Positions 42,499-54,024 of a stretch of DNA of 64,000 bases are shown here, in pieces. The DNA lies in NCBI RefSeq assembly GCF_904426505.1, contig NZ_CAJGBN010000010.1, positions 17,404 through 81,403 of the forward strand, in the 5' to 3' direction. The notes beneath the pieces are model-generated. The model was given only the letters and a program-made list of their open reading frames with translations. It had not been told where the DNA came from and searched no databases. The position numbers and the translations under genes are program-made. Each line of letters opens with the position of its first letter. The first letter of the stretch is position 1. This DNA is from Rubrivivax sp. A210 (GTDB lineage: Bacteria > Pseudomonadota > Gammaproteobacteria > Burkholderiales > Burkholderiaceae_C).

Positions 42499-43557
42499 TC
42501 AGCCGCCGATCAGCCGCTGCGCCGCAGCCTGCAGTGCGGCCGGCCCGCCGTCGCCGAGATCGACCTGGACCTGGTCATCGCGGCTGCCGAAGCTGCGCGC
42601 CAGCGAGCGTGTGTAGAGCGGGTCGTAGTGCTGGGCCATCAGCTCGGCAAAGAGCTCGGGCCACTGGCCGTCGCGCGCCATCGCTTGCCAGCGCTGCACC
42701 AGGGCGCGGCCGCGCAGCTCGGTGAGCGCCTCGATCAGCTTGCAGAAGGCCTCGGGCTCGCTGGCGAAGTGGCCGTATTCCTCCAGCAGCAACTGCAGCC
42801 GCGCCGCGTCGTCCATGGCCACGCGCACGATGGTGCCCTGCTCGCGCATGCGGCGCAGCAGGGCCTCGGGCACGGTGAGGCGGCCGATGCGTGCGCTCTC
42901 GCTCTCGACGTAGACCGGCAGCCCGGGGTCGAAGCCGCGCAGCGCGCTCCAGACCTCGGTGTCGAAGCGCTTCTGCGCCGGCTGTGGCCGCCCCGGCATG
43001 CCGCCCAGCACCGAGCCGCGGTGGCAGGCCAGGGCCTCGAGGTCCAGCACCTGGGCGCCGGCGGCGGCCAGGGCCTGCAGCAGCCGCGTCTTGCCGCTGC
43101 CGGTGCGCGCCGCCAGCACGCGGAATTCGAAGGCCGCGGGCCGCTGCAGCAGCTCGGCGCTGACAAGGGCGCGAAAGGCCTTGTAGCCGCCGGCCAGCTG
43201 CAGCGTGCGAAAGCCGATCTGCGACAGAAACCAGGCCAGGCTGCCCGAGCGCTGGCCGCCGCGCCAGCAATAGACCAGGGGCCGCCATTCGCGCGGCTTG
43301 TTGGCCATCTCGCGGTCGAGGTGGGCGGCGATGTTGCGCGCCACCAACGCCGCGCCGAGCTTGCGCGCCGCCAGCGGCGAGACCTGCTTGTAGAGGGTGC
43401 CGACCTCGCGGCGTTCGTCGTTGTCCAGCACCGGCCAGTTGACGGCGCCGGGCAGATGGTCCTCGGCAAACTCGGCCGGCGAGCGGGCGTCGATGACGAG
43501 GTCGCAGGCGGCCGTGCCGGCCATCAGCTCGGCGATGTCGGCCTGGTTCAGGCTCAC
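42499..43557 (-). CDS. mnmH: tRNA 2-selenouridine/geranyl-2-thiouridine synthase
   Basis: 352 residues: an N-terminal rhodanese domain with active Cys97 in VYCWRGGQRSG, then a P-loop domain with RTGSGKT (151-157). This arrangement is that of MnmH (SelU/YbbB), which converts 2-thiouridine at the wobble base of certain tRNAs to 2-selenouridine with selenophosphate, by way of a geranylated intermediate. The start is GTG and overlaps the glnD stop as GTGA. Presence suggests the organism uses selenium in tRNA. Confidence 0.92.
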   Translation of the reverse strand: MSLNQADIAELMAGTAACDLVIDARSPAEFAEDHLPGAVNWPVLDNDERREVGTLYKQVSPLAARKLGAALVARNIAAHLDREMANKPREWRPLVYCWRGGQRSGSLAWFLSQIGFRTLQLAGGYKAFRALVSAELLQRPAAFEFRVLAARTGSGKTRLLQALAAAGAQVLDLEALACHRGSVLGGMPGRPQPAQKRFDTEVWSALRGFDPGLPVYVESESARIGRLTVPEALLRRMREQGTIVRVAMDDAARLQLLLEEYGHFASEPEAFCKLIEALTELRGRALVQRWQAMARDGQWPELFAELMAQHYDPLYTRSLARSFGSRDDQVQVDLGDGGPAALQAAAQRLIGG

Positions 43558-46184
43558 GCCGGCGCCGCCACTGCGTCGAGCAGTTCGGTTTCGATGCGCA
43601 GTTGCGCCTTGGGCTGCTGCAACTCGGGGCCGTCGACGAGGAAGGTGTCCTCGACGCGCTCGCCCAGGGTGCTGATCTTGGCCAGCTGCAGATTGACCTT
43701 GTGGCGGGCCAGCACGCGGGCGATGCCGTAGAGCAGGCCCGAGCGGTCGCTGGCCGACACTGCCAGCAGCCAGCGCTGGGCGCGCTCGTCGGGCACCAGC
43801 GAGACGCGCGGCGTGACCGGAAAGCTGCGCACGCGGCGCGAGACGCGGCCGCTGCGCGGCTGCGGCAGCGGGCCGTCGGAGGCCAGGGCGAGCGCCGCCT
43901 GGGTCTCGACCAGCGAGATCAGGTCGCGGTACTTGAAATCGCCCTCGCCCTCGTGGCCCTCGGGCCAGGACTGGGTGGCGACGACCTGGAAGGTGTCGAG
44001 CGCAAAGCCGGCGCGCGTGGTGTGGATCTTGGCGTCGAGGATGCTGAAGCCGGCGCTGTCGAAATAGCCGCAGATGCGCGCGAACAGGTCGGCGCGGTCG
44101 GGCGAGTAGACCAGCACCTGCAGCCCGTCACCCACCGACGAGGCGCGCGCCCTCACCACTGGCACCTGGGTCTCGATGTGGCGCCACAGCGTGCGCGCGT
44201 GCCAGGCGATGTCGCCGGCATCGTGGCGTGCGAAGTAGCTCACCTCCAGCGTCTTCCACAGCGGCTCTTCGGTGCCGGGCAGGGCCGCGTGCAGGGCCAG
44301 GTTCTGCCGCGCCTCCTGCTTGCGCGCCTCGATCTCGGCGTCGAGATTGGGCTGGGCGCCACCCAGGGCGCGCAGGGTCAGGCGGAACAGGTCTTCCAGC
44401 AGCTTGCCCTTCCAGGCGTTCCAGACCTTGGGGCTGGTGCCGCGGATGTCGGCCACCGTCAGCAGGTAGAGCGCGGCCAGGCGCTGCGGCGTGCCCACCA
44501 GCTTGGCAAACGACTGGATGACGCTGGCGTCGGACAGGTCTTCCTTCTGCGCGATGCGGCTCATGGTGAGGTGGTGCCGCACCAGGAACTGCACCAGCAG
44601 CGCGTCGGCGTAATCGATGCCGTGGGCGCGGCAGAAGCGTCGCGCCTCGCGTGCGCCCAGTTCCGAGTGGTCGCCGCCGCGGCCCTTGGCGACGTCGTGG
44701 AAGATGGCCGCCACGTACAGCAGCCACGGCTGGTCCCACTGCGCCGCCAGCTGCGAGCAGAAGGGGTATTCGTGGGCGTGCTCGGGGATGAAGAAGCGGC
44801 GCATGTTGCGCACCACCATCAGGATGTGCTGGTCGACCGTGTAGACGTGGAACAGGTCGTGCTGCATGCGCCCGACGATGCGCCGGAACACCCACAGGTA
44901 GCGGCCCAGCACGCTGGTCTGGTTCATCAGGCGCAGCGCGTGCGTCAGGCCCTTGGGTTCGCGCAGGATCTGGAGGAAGAGATCGCGGTTGACGGGGCAG
45001 TGCCTGAACTCGACCCCCATCACATTGCGCGCGTTGTACAGCGCGCGCAGCGTGCGTGCCGACAGGCCCTGGATGCCGGGCTGCTGCTGGAAGACGAGGA
45101 AGGTCTCGAGGATGGCGTTGGGGTTCTCGAGGTAGAGATCGTCGCGCGCCACTTCCAGCATGCCGGCGCGGTCGAGGAAGTGCTCGTTGATCGGCCGCAT
45201 CGGCGTGCTCTCCGAGCCGTTGACGCGCTCCTCGATGTTGAGCATCAGGATCTGGTTGAGCTGGGTCACCGCCTTGGCGGCCCAGTAGTAGCGGTGCATC
45301 AGCACTTCCGAGCTGCGCTGGGCGTGGCTGGACTTGCAGCCGAAGCTGGCCGCCACCGCGGTCTGGAGGTCGAAGACGAGGCGGTCCTCGCGCCGCCCTG
45401 CCACCAGGTGCAGGCGGGCGCGCACGGCCTTGAGCGTGCCCTCATTGCGGCGCAGCTGGGCCGCCTCGAAGGGCGTGATCAGGCCCTTGGCGACCAGTTC
45501 GCGCCAGGTGCGGCCCAGGCCCGCGGCGCGCGCCACCCAGATCACCACCTGCAGGTCGCGCAGGCCGCCCGGGCTTTCCTTGCAGTTGGGCTCGAGCGCG
45601 TAGGGCGTGCCCTCGTACTTGACGTGGCGCTGCTGCATCTCCAGCGTCTTGGCGCGCAGAAAGGCGCGCGGGTCCATCGCCTCGTCGAGCGCACGCACCA
45701 GTTGTTCGTGGAGCCTGCGCGCGCCGCAGACCAGGCGCGACTCGAGCATCGCCGTCTGCACCGTCACGTCCTTGGCCGCTTCGGTCCGGCACTCGGCAAT
45801 CGTGCGCGTCGACGGCCCGACCTCGAGGCCTATGTCCCAGCAGGCGGTGACCAGGCGCTCGATGGCGGCGCGCACCGCCTCGTCGGGCTCTTCCGGCAGC
45901 AGCACCAGCACGTCGACATCGGAATAGGGAAACAGTTCGCCGCGACCATAGCCGCCCACCGCCACCAGGGCCATGCCCGCAGGCACGGCCGAGACCTCCC
46001 ACAGCGCAGCCAGCGTGGCGTCGACATGGCGGGCCAGGCCGCGCAGGAGACGGGTCGCCGCCGGCGCGGTGGGCCGCGCGGCCTCGAAGTGCGCGAGCAG
46101 GTCGCCCTTGCCCTCGCGGAAGCGGGTGCGCAGGGCGGCGACGCTGCCCGGCGCCTGGCGGGGGGCATCGGGCGCGGCGGCCAT
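43554..46184 (-). CDS. glnD: PII uridylyltransferase / uridylyl-removing enzyme
   Basis: 876-residue bifunctional nitrogen sensor. The nucleotidyltransferase motif GGYGRGELFPYSDVDV (77-92) adds UMP to PII proteins; the HD domain ('IFHDVAKGRGGDHS', near residue 495) removes it; two ACT domains in the last 180 residues sense glutamine. The ATG at 46184 gives the standard length and leaves 4 bases to map. Central to nitrogen regulation; coupled with mnmH downstream. Confidence 0.95.
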   Translation of the reverse strand: MAAAPDAPRQAPGSVAALRTRFREGKGDLLAHFEAARPTAPAATRLLRGLARHVDATLAALWEVSAVPAGMALVAVGGYGRGELFPYSDVDVLVLLPEEPDEAVRAAIERLVTACWDIGLEVGPSTRTIAECRTEAAKDVTVQTAMLESRLVCGARRLHEQLVRALDEAMDPRAFLRAKTLEMQQRHVKYEGTPYALEPNCKESPGGLRDLQVVIWVARAAGLGRTWRELVAKGLITPFEAAQLRRNEGTLKAVRARLHLVAGRREDRLVFDLQTAVAASFGCKSSHAQRSSEVLMHRYYWAAKAVTQLNQILMLNIEERVNGSESTPMRPINEHFLDRAGMLEVARDDLYLENPNAILETFLVFQQQPGIQGLSARTLRALYNARNVMGVEFRHCPVNRDLFLQILREPKGLTHALRLMNQTSVLGRYLWVFRRIVGRMQHDLFHVYTVDQHILMVVRNMRRFFIPEHAHEYPFCSQLAAQWDQPWLLYVAAIFHDVAKGRGGDHSELGAREARRFCRAHGIDYADALLVQFLVRHHLTMSRIAQKEDLSDASVIQSFAKLVGTPQRLAALYLLTVADIRGTSPKVWNAWKGKLLEDLFRLTLRALGGAQPNLDAEIEARKQEARQNLALHAALPGTEEPLWKTLEVSYFARHDAGDIAWHARTLWRHIETQVPVVRARASSVGDGLQVLVYSPDRADLFARICGYFDSAGFSILDAKIHTTRAGFALDTFQVVATQSWPEGHEGEGDFKYRDLISLVETQAALALASDGPLPQPRSGRVSRRVRSFPVTPRVSLVPDERAQRWLLAVSASDRSGLLYGIARVLARHKVNLQLAKISTLGERVEDTFLVDGPELQQPKAQLRIETELLDAVAAPA

Positions 46185-46188
46185 GGGC

Positions 46189-47046
46189 TCAGCCGGCGAG
46201 GGCCGGCGCCGTGGCGCTGCCGTAGCCGGCGCTGGCAAAGGCCGGCGCCGGCGGGCTGCCGGCCGAGACCGTGAGCACCTCGTAGCCGCTGTCGGTGACG
46301 AGCACGGTATGTTCCCACTGCGCCGACAGCGAGCGGTCGCGCGTGACGATGGTCCAGCCGTCGTAGGGCCGGTTGCCGCGGCGGTCTTCCTTGATCTCGC
46401 GGCGGCCGGCGTTGATCATGGGCTCGATGGTGAAGATCATTCCCGGCACCAGTTCTTCCAGCGTGTTGGGCCGACCGTAGTGCAGCACCTGCGGCTCCTC
46501 GTGGAAGCGCGCGCCGACGCCGTGGCCGCAGAATTCGCGCACCACTGTGAAGCCGGCGTTCTCGGCAAAGGTCTGGATGGCGTGGCCGATGTCGCCCAGG
46601 CGGGCGCCGGGCCTGACCTTGACGATGCCCTTCCACATGGCGTCGAAGGTCAGCTGGCACAGGCGCCGCGCCGCGATCGTGCCTTCGCCGACGACGAACA
46701 TGCGGCTGTTGTCGCCGTGCCAGCCGTCCTTGATGACGGTGACGTCGATGTTGACGATGTCGCCGTTCTTCAGCGGCCGTTCATCGGGGATGCCGTGGCA
46801 GACGACGTCGTTGAGCGAGGTACACAGCGAGGCCGGGTAGGGCGGATAACCGGGCGGCTGGTAGCCCAGCGTGGCCGGAATGCCCTTTTGCTGGTGCACC
46901 ATGAGGTCGTGCGCCAGGCGGTCGAGTTCGAGGGTGGTGACGCCGGCGCGCACATGGGGCGTGAGCATGTCCAGCACTTCGCTGGCCAGGCGGCCGGCGA
47001 GGCGCATGCCTTCGATCTCGGCGCCGGTCTTGATGGGAATGGGCAT
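46189..47046 (-). CDS. map: Methionine aminopeptidase type I
   Basis: 285-residue metal-dependent peptidase removing the initiator methionine from new proteins. The family stretches 'GYPPYPASLCTSLNDVVCHGIP', 'NIDVTVIKDGWHGDNSRMF', 'FCGHGVG' and 'TIEPMIN' hold the five metal ligands (Asp, Asp, His, Glu, Glu) expected for MetAP I. The C-terminus has an extra Ala/Pro-rich tail of about 20 residues. The ATG at 47046 is used. First gene of map-glnD-mnmH, divergent from purL across 58 bases. Confidence 0.95.
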   Translation of the reverse strand: MPIPIKTGAEIEGMRLAGRLASEVLDMLTPHVRAGVTTLELDRLAHDLMVHQQKGIPATLGYQPPGYPPYPASLCTSLNDVVCHGIPDERPLKNGDIVNIDVTVIKDGWHGDNSRMFVVGEGTIAARRLCQLTFDAMWKGIVKVRPGARLGDIGHAIQTFAENAGFTVVREFCGHGVGARFHEEPQVLHYGRPNTLEELVPGMIFTIEPMINAGRREIKEDRRGNRPYDGWTIVTRDRSLSAQWEHTVLVTDSGYEVLTVSAGSPPAPAFASAGYGSATAPALAG

Positions 47047-47104
47047 CGAGCGATTATCCACCGGCCCCTAGAATCCCTGGCTTCGACTCCCCGTTCGGGA
47101 CTTC

Positions 47105-50100
47105 ATGAGCGCCAAGCCCCTCCATCTCCAGCATTTTGAGGGCGGCCGCGCCCTCTCGGCCTTCCGCGCCCAGGCCCTGCTGACGCGGCTGCAGGTCGCC
47201 TGCCCCCGCGTCAGCGCCGTCGCCGCCCGCCATGTGCATTGGGTCGCCTTCGACGCCGCGCCGGCGCCGGCCGCGCTCGAGCACCTGCGCGCGCTGCTGG
47301 CCTATGGCGACCCCTTCGAGGGCGACGCCGGCGGCGAGCTGATCGTGGTTTTGCCGCGCCTGGGCACGGTGTCGCCGTGGGCGAGCAAGGCCACCGACAT
47401 CGCGCGCAACTGTGGCTTCGGCAGTGACAACGAGGAGGGCACCGCGCCCCTGCACCGCATCGAGCGCGTCACCGAATTCCATCTGACGCTCAAGGCCCCG
47501 CTGCTGGGTCGCGCCAAGCCGCTGAACGACGAGGAGCGCGCCGCGCTGGCGCCGCTGCTGCACGACCGAATGACCGAGAGCCTGGCCTTCGAGCGCGCGG
47601 CGGCGGCCCATCTCTTCGACGGCCGCACCGCCGAGCCGCTGGCCCATGTCGACGTGCTGGGCCAGGGCCGCGGCGCGCTGGTGCAGGCCAACACCGAGTT
47701 CGGCCTCGCGCTCAGCGACGACGAGATCGACTACCTGGTCGCGGCCTTCACGCGGCTGGCACGCAACCCCAGCGATGTCGAGCTGATGATGTTCGCCCAG
47801 GCCAACAGCGAGCACTGCCGTCACAAGATCTTCAATGCCGACTTCACCATCGACGGCGTGCGGCAAGCGCAGTCGATGTTCGCGATGATCCGCCACACCG
47901 AGAAGGTCTCGCCCCAGCATACGGTAGTCGCTTACGACGACAACGCCGCGGTGATGGAAGGCGGCGCGGTCGAGCGCTGGCTGCCCCAGGGCCCGGGCGC
48001 CGCCGCCGTCTACGGCGCGCGCCAGGAGACGGCCCATGTGCTGATGAAGGTGGAGACGCACAACCACCCGACGGCCATCAGCCCCTTCCCCGGCGCCAGC
48101 ACCGGCGCCGGCGGCGAGATCCGCGACGAGGGCGCCACCGGGCGCGGCGCGCGGCCCAAGGCCGGCGTCACCGGCTTCTCGGTCGGCAACTTGCACCTGC
48201 CGGGTACCGACGAGCCCTGGGAGCGCAGCCCCGTCGGCCGCCCCGGCCACATCGCGAGTGCCCTGCAGATCATGACCGAAGGCCCGCTGGGTGGCGCCGC
48301 CTTCAACAACGAGTTCGGCCGCCCCAACCTGGGCGGCTATTTCCGCGTCTTCGAGCAGGACGTGGCCGGCCTGCGCCGCGGCTACCACAAGCCCATCATG
48401 ATCGCTGGTGGCTTGGGGCAAATCAGCGCCGACCAGACGAAGAAGAAGCGCTTCGGCACCGGCACCCTGCTGGTGCAGCTGGGCGGCCCCGGCATGCGCA
48501 TCGGCATGGGCGGCGGCGCCGCCAGCTCGATGGCGGCCGGCAGCAATGCCACGGCGCTGGACTTCGACAGCGTGCAGCGCGGCAACCCCGAGATCCAGCG
48601 CCGCGCGCAGGAGGTCATCAACCATTGCTGCGCCCTGGGCGACGGCAATCCCATCCTCGCCATCCACGACGTCGGCGCCGGCGGCATCAGCAATGCCTTC
48701 CCCGAACTGGTCGACGGCGCCGGCCAGGGTGCCGTCTTCGATCTTCGCAAGGTGCCGCTGGAAGAAAGCGGCCTCGCGCCCAAGGAGATCTGGTGCAACG
48801 AGAGCCAGGAACGCTATGTGCTGGCACTGGACCCGGCCCTGATGCCGCAGTTCGAGCAGATGTGTGCGCGCGAGCGCTGCCCCTATGCGGTGGTGGGCGT
48901 CGCGACCGCCGCACCCGAGCTGGTGCTGGAAGACGGCCCGGACGGCGAGCGGGTCATTGACATGCCGATGGAGGTGCTGCTGGGCAAGCCGCCGCGCATG
49001 CACCGTGACGTCGCCCGCGTGGCGCGGCAGGAGGCGGCGCTGGACCTCACCGGCGTCGCGCTCGAACAGGTGGCGCTGGACGTGCTGCGGCACCCCACGG
49101 TGGCGAGCAAGCGCTTTCTCGTCACCATCGGCGACCGCAGCGTCGGCGGCCTCAGCCACCGCGACCCCATGGTCGGCCCCTGGCAGGTGCCGGTGGCCGA
49201 TTGCGCCGTCACCCTGGCCGACTACGCTGGCCTGCGCGGCGAGGCCATGGCCATGGGCGAGCGCACGCCGCTGGCGGCGCTGGACGCCCCGGCCAGCGGC
49301 CGCATGGCGGTGGGCGAGGCCATCACCAACCTGCTCGCGGCGCCCATCGCGCTGTCGCGCGTGAAGCTCAGCGCCAACTGGATGGCGGCCTGCGGCGAGC
49401 CGGGCGAGGACGCGGCGCTCTACGACACCGTCAAGGCCGTGGGCCTCGATCTCTGCCCGGCGCTGGGCATCGGCATTCCGGTGGGCAAGGACTCGCTGTC
49501 GATGCGCACGCGCTGGCAGGCGGAAGGTGAAAGCAAGCAGGTCACCGCGCCGGTGTCGCTGATCGTCACCGCCTTCGCGACGCTGGACGATGTGCGCGGC
49601 ACGCTGACACCGCAACTGCAGCCGGGCGACACGACGCTGATCCTGGTCGACCTCGGCCAGGGCCGGCGCCGCATGGGCGGCTCGATGCTGGCCCAGGTGC
49701 TGGGCCGCTTCGGCGACACCGTGCCCGACCTGGACGACCCGGCCCAGCTCAAGGCCTTGGTTGCGGCGGTGAACGAGCTGCGCGCCCAGGGCCGCATCCT
49801 GGCCTACCACGACCGCAGCGATGGCGGCCTGTGGGCGGCGGTGTGCGAGATGGGTTTTGCCGGCCACCTGGGCGTGAGCCTCAACGTCGACATCCTGGTC
49901 ACCGAGGGCGACGGCATTGCCGACAGCCGCGCCGAATACGGCGACTCCAAGAACTGGGCCGGCCAGGTGAGCGAGCGCCGCAGGCAGCTCACGCTGGAAG
50001 CGCTGTTCAACGAAGAGCTGGGCGTTGTGCTGCAGGTCGAGACGGCCCACCGCAACGAGGTCATGGCCACGCTGCGCGCCCACGGCCTGAGCCGCCACGC

Positions 50101-51109
50101 CCACTTCGTCGGCAAGCCCAACACGCGCGGTCTGGTCGAAGTGTGGCGCGACGCCAAGTGCGTCTTCGCCGCGCCGCTGCAGGCCCTGCACCAGCAGTGG
50201 GACGAGGTGAGCTGGCGCATCGCGCGCCAGCGCGACAACCCGGCCTGCGCCGATGCCGAACACGCGGCGGCCGGCGCGCCCGATGACACCGGCCTGCACC
50301 TGCACCTCAGCTTCGACCCGCTGCAGGCGCCGGCCGTACACACGGCGCGGCCCCGCCTGGCCATCCTGCGCGAGCAGGGCGTGAATTCGCAGGTCGAGAT
50401 GAGCGCGGCGATGGCGCGCGCCGGCTTCGAGACGCACGACGTCCACATGAGCGACCTGCAGTCCGGCCGTGCGCGGCTGGACGCCTACGTCGGCTTCGTC
50501 GCCTGCGGCGGCTTCAGCTATGGCGACACCCTGGGCGCGGGCGAGGGCTGGGCGCGCTCCGTCCTCTTCAACCCGGCGCTGGCCGAGCAGTTCGCGGCCT
50601 TCTTCCAGCGCCCCGACACGCTGGCCCTCGGTGTGTGCAACGGCTGCCAGATGCTGGCCGCGCTCAGCCCCATGATCCCCGGCGCCCAGGCCTGGCCGAA
50701 GTTCACGCGCAACAAGAGCGAGCAGTTCGAGGCAAGGCTCTCGCTGGTGGAGGTGCTGGATTCACCCAGCCTCTTCTTTGCCGGCATGGCCGGCAGCCGC
50801 ATCCCCATCGTGGTTTCGCATGGCGAGGGCTTTGCCGACTTCTCCCAGCGCGGCGATGCAGTCGCGGTGCGGCGCGCGTTGCGCTTCGTCGACCACCTCG
50901 GCCGCGCGACCGAGGCCTACCCGGCCAACCCCAACGGCAGCCCCGAGGGCCTGACCGCCGTGACCACGCCCGACGGCCGCTTCACCGCGCTGATGCCGCA
51001 CCCCGAGCGCGTGTTCCGCAACGCGCAGATGAGCTGGGGTGGCGCTGACCTGGCCGCGTCCAGCCCCTGGCTGCGCATGTTCCACAACGCGCGCAACTGG
51101 CTGAAGTAA
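47105..51109 (+). CDS. purL: Phosphoribosylformylglycinamidine synthase
   Basis: 1334-residue single-chain enzyme of purine synthesis that makes FGAM from FGAR, glutamine and ATP. The large type PurL has an N-terminal domain, the synthetase core ('[14 protein letters not shown]', '[12 protein letters not shown]', GGGAASSM) and a C-terminal glutamine amidotransferase with the nucleophile Cys1178 in VCNGCQML and the His-Glu pair in 'MPHPERVF'. Length matches proteobacterial PurL. It is transcribed alone, divergent from map. Confidence 0.97.
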   Translation: MSAKPLHLQHFEGGRALSAFRAQALLTRLQVACPRVSAVAARHVHWVAFDAAPAPAALEHLRALLAYGDPFEGDAGGELIVVLPRLGTVSPWASKATDIARNCGFGSDNEEGTAPLHRIERVTEFHLTLKAPLLGRAKPLNDEERAALAPLLHDRMTESLAFERAAAAHLFDGRTAEPLAHVDVLGQGRGALVQANTEFGLALSDDEIDYLVAAFTRLARNPSDVELMMFAQANSEHCRHKIFNADFTIDGVRQAQSMFAMIRHTEKVSPQHTVVAYDDNAAVMEGGAVERWLPQGPGAAAVYGARQETAHVLMKVETHNHPTAISPFPGASTGAGGEIRDEGATGRGARPKAGVTGFSVGNLHLPGTDEPWERSPVGRPGHIASALQIMTEGPLGGAAFNNEFGRPNLGGYFRVFEQDVAGLRRGYHKPIMIAGGLGQISADQTKKKRFGTGTLLVQLGGPGMRIGMGGGAASSMAAGSNATALDFDSVQRGNPEIQRRAQEVINHCCALGDGNPILAIHDVGAGGISNAFPELVDGAGQGAVFDLRKVPLEESGLAPKEIWCNESQERYVLALDPALMPQFEQMCARERCPYAVVGVATAAPELVLEDGPDGERVIDMPMEVLLGKPPRMHRDVARVARQEAALDLTGVALEQVALDVLRHPTVASKRFLVTIGDRSVGGLSHRDPMVGPWQVPVADCAVTLADYAGLRGEAMAMGERTPLAALDAPASGRMAVGEAITNLLAAPIALSRVKLSANWMAACGEPGEDAALYDTVKAVGLDLCPALGIGIPVGKDSLSMRTRWQAEGESKQVTAPVSLIVTAFATLDDVRGTLTPQLQPGDTTLILVDLGQGRRRMGGSMLAQVLGRFGDTVPDLDDPAQLKALVAAVNELRAQGRILAYHDRSDGGLWAAVCEMGFAGHLGVSLNVDILVTEGDGIADSRAEYGDSKNWAGQVSERRRQLTLEALFNEELGVVLQVETAHRNEVMATLRAHGLSRHAHFVGKPNTRGLVEVWRDAKCVFAAPLQALHQQWDEVSWRIARQRDNPACADAEHAAAGAPDDTGLHLHLSFDPLQAPAVHTARPRLAILREQGVNSQVEMSAAMARAGFETHDVHMSDLQSGRARLDAYVGFVACGGFSYGDTLGAGEGWARSVLFNPALAEQFAAFFQRPDTLALGVCNGCQMLAALSPMIPGAQAWPKFTRNKSEQFEARLSLVEVLDSPSLFFAGMAGSRIPIVVSHGEGFADFSQRGDAVAVRRALRFVDHLGRATEAYPANPNGSPEGLTAVTTPDGRFTALMPHPERVFRNAQMSWGGADLAASSPWLRMFHNARNWLK

Positions 51110-51138
51110 GGCCGGGTTGCTCGCGCGCTGATCGACGC

Positions 51139-52143
51139 TCAGGCCGCGGAAGCGGCCGCCTGCGGCAGCGCCGCCAGGATCTCGTAGCTGGCCAGGCGCG
51201 CCGCATGCTCGTGGACGGCGCAGGCGACGATGAGCTCGTCGGCGCGCGTCAGCTCGACGATGCGCGCCAGCTGCGCCGCCACGGTGGCCGGGCCGCCCAC
51301 GGCCGACATCTCCAGCATGCGCGCCACGCTGCCGCGCTCGGCCTCGGTCCACAGCCCGTCCATGTTGCCCACCGGACGCGGCAGCGGCCCGCGCTGGCCG
51401 CGCCGCATGCCCAGAAAGCGCTGCTGCAGCGAGGTGAAGAGCAGCGCCGCCTCGCGGTCGCTCGCCGCGGCCACCACGTTCACGCCCACCATCGCGTGCG
51501 GCTTCGGCCAGCGTTGCGAGGGTCGGTAGCCGCCGCGGTAGAGCGCCAGCGCCTGCAGCAGCAGGTCGGGCGCGAAGTGCGAGGCAAAGGCAAAGGGCAG
51601 GCCCAGGTGGGCCGCGAGCTGGGCGCTGTAGGTGCTGGAGCCGAGCAGCCAGATCGGCACCTGGGTGCCGCTGCCCGGGATGGCGCACACGGCCTGGCCG
51701 GGCCGGGGGTCGGCCAGATAGCCCTGCAGCTCGAGCACGTCTTGCGGAAAGCGCTCTTCGTCGGCGCCCTCCAGCGTGCGGCGCAGCGCGCGGGCCGTGG
51801 CCTGGTCGGTGCCGGGGGCGCGGCCCAGGCCCAGGTCGATGCGGTCGGGGAACAGCGTGGCCAGGGTGCCAAACTGCTCGGCCACCACCAGCGGCGCGTG
51901 GTTGGGCAGCATGATGCCGCCCGCGCCAACGCGGATGCTGCGCGTGCCGGCGGCCACATGGCCGATCAGCACGGCGGTGGCCGAGCAGGCCAGGCCGCTC
52001 ATGTTGTGGTGTTCGGCCAGCCAGAAACGGCGGTAGCCCCAGGCCTCGGCGTGGCGGGCCAGGTCCAGCGTGTTGAGCAGTGCCTCGGCGGCGCTGCCGC
52101 CTTCGACGATGGGGGCGAGATCGAGGATGGAGAGTGCGGGCAT
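51139..52143 (-). CDS. Luciferase-like (LLM class) flavin-dependent oxidoreductase
   Basis: 334 residues. '[23 protein letters not shown]' at the N-terminus, '[21 protein letters not shown]'-like segment and '[13 protein letters not shown]' place it in the bacterial luciferase-like monooxygenase family of FMN-using enzymes (YceB/MsnO8-like branch). Substrate unknown. The ATG at 52143 starts the first beta strand of the barrel; longer frames give an unrelated leader. Single-gene unit, convergent with purL. Confidence 0.85.
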   Translation of the reverse strand: MPALSILDLAPIVEGGSAAEALLNTLDLARHAEAWGYRRFWLAEHHNMSGLACSATAVLIGHVAAGTRSIRVGAGGIMLPNHAPLVVAEQFGTLATLFPDRIDLGLGRAPGTDQATARALRRTLEGADEERFPQDVLELQGYLADPRPGQAVCAIPGSGTQVPIWLLGSSTYSAQLAAHLGLPFAFASHFAPDLLLQALALYRGGYRPSQRWPKPHAMVGVNVVAAASDREAALLFTSLQQRFLGMRRGQRGPLPRPVGNMDGLWTEAERGSVARMLEMSAVGGPATVAAQLARIVELTRADELIVACAVHEHAARLASYEILAALPQAAASAA

Positions 52144-52190
52144 GGGTTGATCTTGCCCCATGCCGGGCTGGCCCGCCTCGACGCCCGGTT

Positions 52191-53009
52191 TCAGGGCTTG
52201 TGGCGCGATGCCCGCATCGCCTCGCAGGGGTCGGCGCGGCTCTGCGGCGGCATGAAGACGCGGCGGTCGAAGGCGGCCAGGGTGTCGCCATCTTCCAGCA
52301 CGCCGATGGCTTCGCTGAGTGCCCGCGTGGGCGCGTCCAGCCATCTCGGCACGCCGATGTCGGTGCGCACATGGCCGTTGCCGGCCAGCAGCACGACGCC
52401 GCGCCCGGCGTGTTCCTGCAGGGCGCGCGCCATGCTCTGGTCGCGCGCCACCTGGGCCAGGGCCATGCGGCGCGCGGTGGCGGCGTCGAGCATGCCGCAG
52501 TGGCTGGCCTCGATGTCGCCGGCGTGGGCCGCGAGCAGATCGTCGGGCACGGCAGCGTCATAGCCGTAGCGGGCCAGGCCCTCGCGCATCACGCCGCGCG
52601 CCTGCTCGCGCGAGACATTGGCCGCCACGATGGGCAGGCCGTGTTCCAGCGCCAGTTCGAGGAAGGGTCGGTAGTGCGCCCAATCCCAGCCGCCGGGGCC
52701 GGCAGCGGCGATCAGGGCCGCGGCGTCGGGGCGCGGCGTCTGGGCCCGCAGGCGGTCGATCAGCGGCTGGCGCTCGCGGTCGAACTGCTCCAGCGCCAGC
52801 GCCGGGCGCGCGCCGCTGGCCAGCAAGGCCTTGAAGGCGGCCAGGCGCAGCCGGTGCTGGCCCTCGTTGTCGTGGACCTCGCCCAGCAGCACCACCGGCC
52901 GCATCAGCACCAGCGGAGGTCGGGCCTCGGGCGTGGCGCAGGCGGCGAGCAGGGCGGCCAGAAAGGCGCACGCCGCCCGCAGGCGGCGTGTCAGGGTGGG
53001 GGGCGTCAT
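52191..53009 (-). CDS. ChaN-family lipoprotein (haem/iron-related)
   Basis: 272 residues with a lipoprotein signal (LLAACAT). The mature domain shows '[18 protein letters not shown]' and, further on, '[20 protein letters not shown]', the two hallmark blocks of the ChaN / haem-binding uptake (Tiki-like) family. In other bacteria ChaN-like lipoproteins are iron-regulated and bind haem. No iron box is evident. It lies 34 bases after the Tim44-like gene and may share its transcript. Confidence 0.82.
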   Translation of the reverse strand: MTPPTLTRRLRAACAFLAALLAACATPEARPPLVLMRPVVLLGEVHDNEGQHRLRLAAFKALLASGARPALALEQFDRERQPLIDRLRAQTPRPDAAALIAAAGPGGWDWAHYRPFLELALEHGLPIVAANVSREQARGVMREGLARYGYDAAVPDDLLAAHAGDIEASHCGMLDAATARRMALAQVARDQSMARALQEHAGRGVVLLAGNGHVRTDIGVPRWLDAPTRALSEAIGVLEDGDTLAAFDRRVFMPPQSRADPCEAMRASRHKP

Positions 53010-53043
53010 GCCGGCATCGTAGCCGGCCGTCGCCGCCGCCCGT

Positions 53044-54024
53044 TCAGCGGCTGTACTGCTCGATGCCGGCGATGGCCCAGGAGCGGCTGTCGTCCAGCGG
53101 CTTGACGAGGTGCCAGACCTCGTCGAAGTCGGTCGCCGCGGCGCCCTTTTCCTCGACCACCTGGCCGTGGAAACGCACGCTGACGATCTGGCGCTCGCCT
53201 TCGTCGACCACGTCCAGCACCTCGGTCTCGACCTTGACGACATCGGTCTGCTGGGGCGAAGGGCCGCGCTCCTGCAATTCGAGCCGGATCTCGGCGAACA
53301 ACTCGGGCGTCGTGAAGCGGCGCAGGTCGTCGAGGTCGGCACTGTCATTGGCCGCCTGCAGGCGGATGAAGATCAGCTTGGCGGTGCGCGCGAAGCCTTC
53401 CGAATCGAAACTGGCCGGCACGAAGGCACGCGTGACTGCCGCGGCGGCGGCCGGTGCCGTGGCCGCCAGCGGCGCGTCGGCGGCCAGGGGCGCCGGCGCG
53501 GCCGGCTCGGCGTAAGCGGTGCGCTGCATGGGCTGGGGTTCGGTGCGCGGCATGGCGCTGCCGAAACCGCCGCCCGCCGCGGCGCCGGCACCCGCCAGCG
53601 CCGGCGTGGCCGCCCGCGCCGGGCCGAAGCGGCGCAGCAGCCAGACCACCAGGAAGACCGCGGCCGCGGCGAGCAGCGCCATCATCAGGAAGTTGGCCGC
53701 CGCCTCGCCCATGCCAAAGTGGCTGAGCAGGGCCGCAATGCCCAGGCCGGCGGCCAGGCCGGCCAGCGGGCCCATCCAGGAGCGCTTGGGTGGTGTGGCC
53801 GCGGCCGCGCCGGCCTGGGCCGGTGCAGTGGCGGGCGCCGCTTGCTGGCCCTGGGCGGGGGTGGCCGGCTTGCCCGGGGTGGCGTCGGGCGAGGTGCGCG
53901 CCGGCATGTCGCGCTGCAGGCCGGAAGACTTGCCTCCGCCCAGGCGCTTGGCCTCGGAGTCGGTGGGCAGGGCGGTGGCAGCGATGGTCACGATGAGTGC
54001 GCCTATCAGCCAGTTTTTCTTCAC
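53044..54024 (-). CDS. Tim44-like domain membrane protein
   Basis: 326 residues. A signal-like N-terminus (MKKNWLIGALIVTIAATAL) is followed by an Ala/Pro-rich linker, one or two transmembrane segments (about 85-130), another low-complexity linker, and a C-terminal Tim44-like domain (about 185-320: 'FDSEGFARTAKLIFIRLQAAND', 'LDDLRRFTTPELFAEI'). Bacterial members are membrane-anchored and of unclear function. The start is GTG at 54024. The last residues ('SWAIAGIEQYSR') are typical of the family. Confidence 0.85.
   Translation of the reverse strand: MKKNWLIGALIVTIAATALPTDSEAKRLGGGKSSGLQRDMPARTSPDATPGKPATPAQGQQAAPATAPAQAGAAAATPPKRSWMGPLAGLAAGLGIAALLSHFGMGEAAANFLMMALLAAAAVFLVVWLLRRFGPARAATPALAGAGAAAGGGFGSAMPRTEPQPMQRTAYAEPAAPAPLAADAPLAATAPAAAAAVTRAFVPASFDSEGFARTAKLIFIRLQAANDSADLDDLRRFTTPELFAEIRLELQERGPSPQQTDVVKVETEVLDVVDEGERQIVSVRFHGQVVEEKGAAATDFDEVWHLVKPLDDSRSWAIAGIEQYSR

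Noticed and set aside
47054..50446. Open frame of 1130 codons on the minus strand opposite purL
   Set aside because: purL on the plus strand has clear catalytic motifs along its whole length; in DNA this GC-rich, antisense frames stay open by chance and the antisense protein has no recognisable domain.
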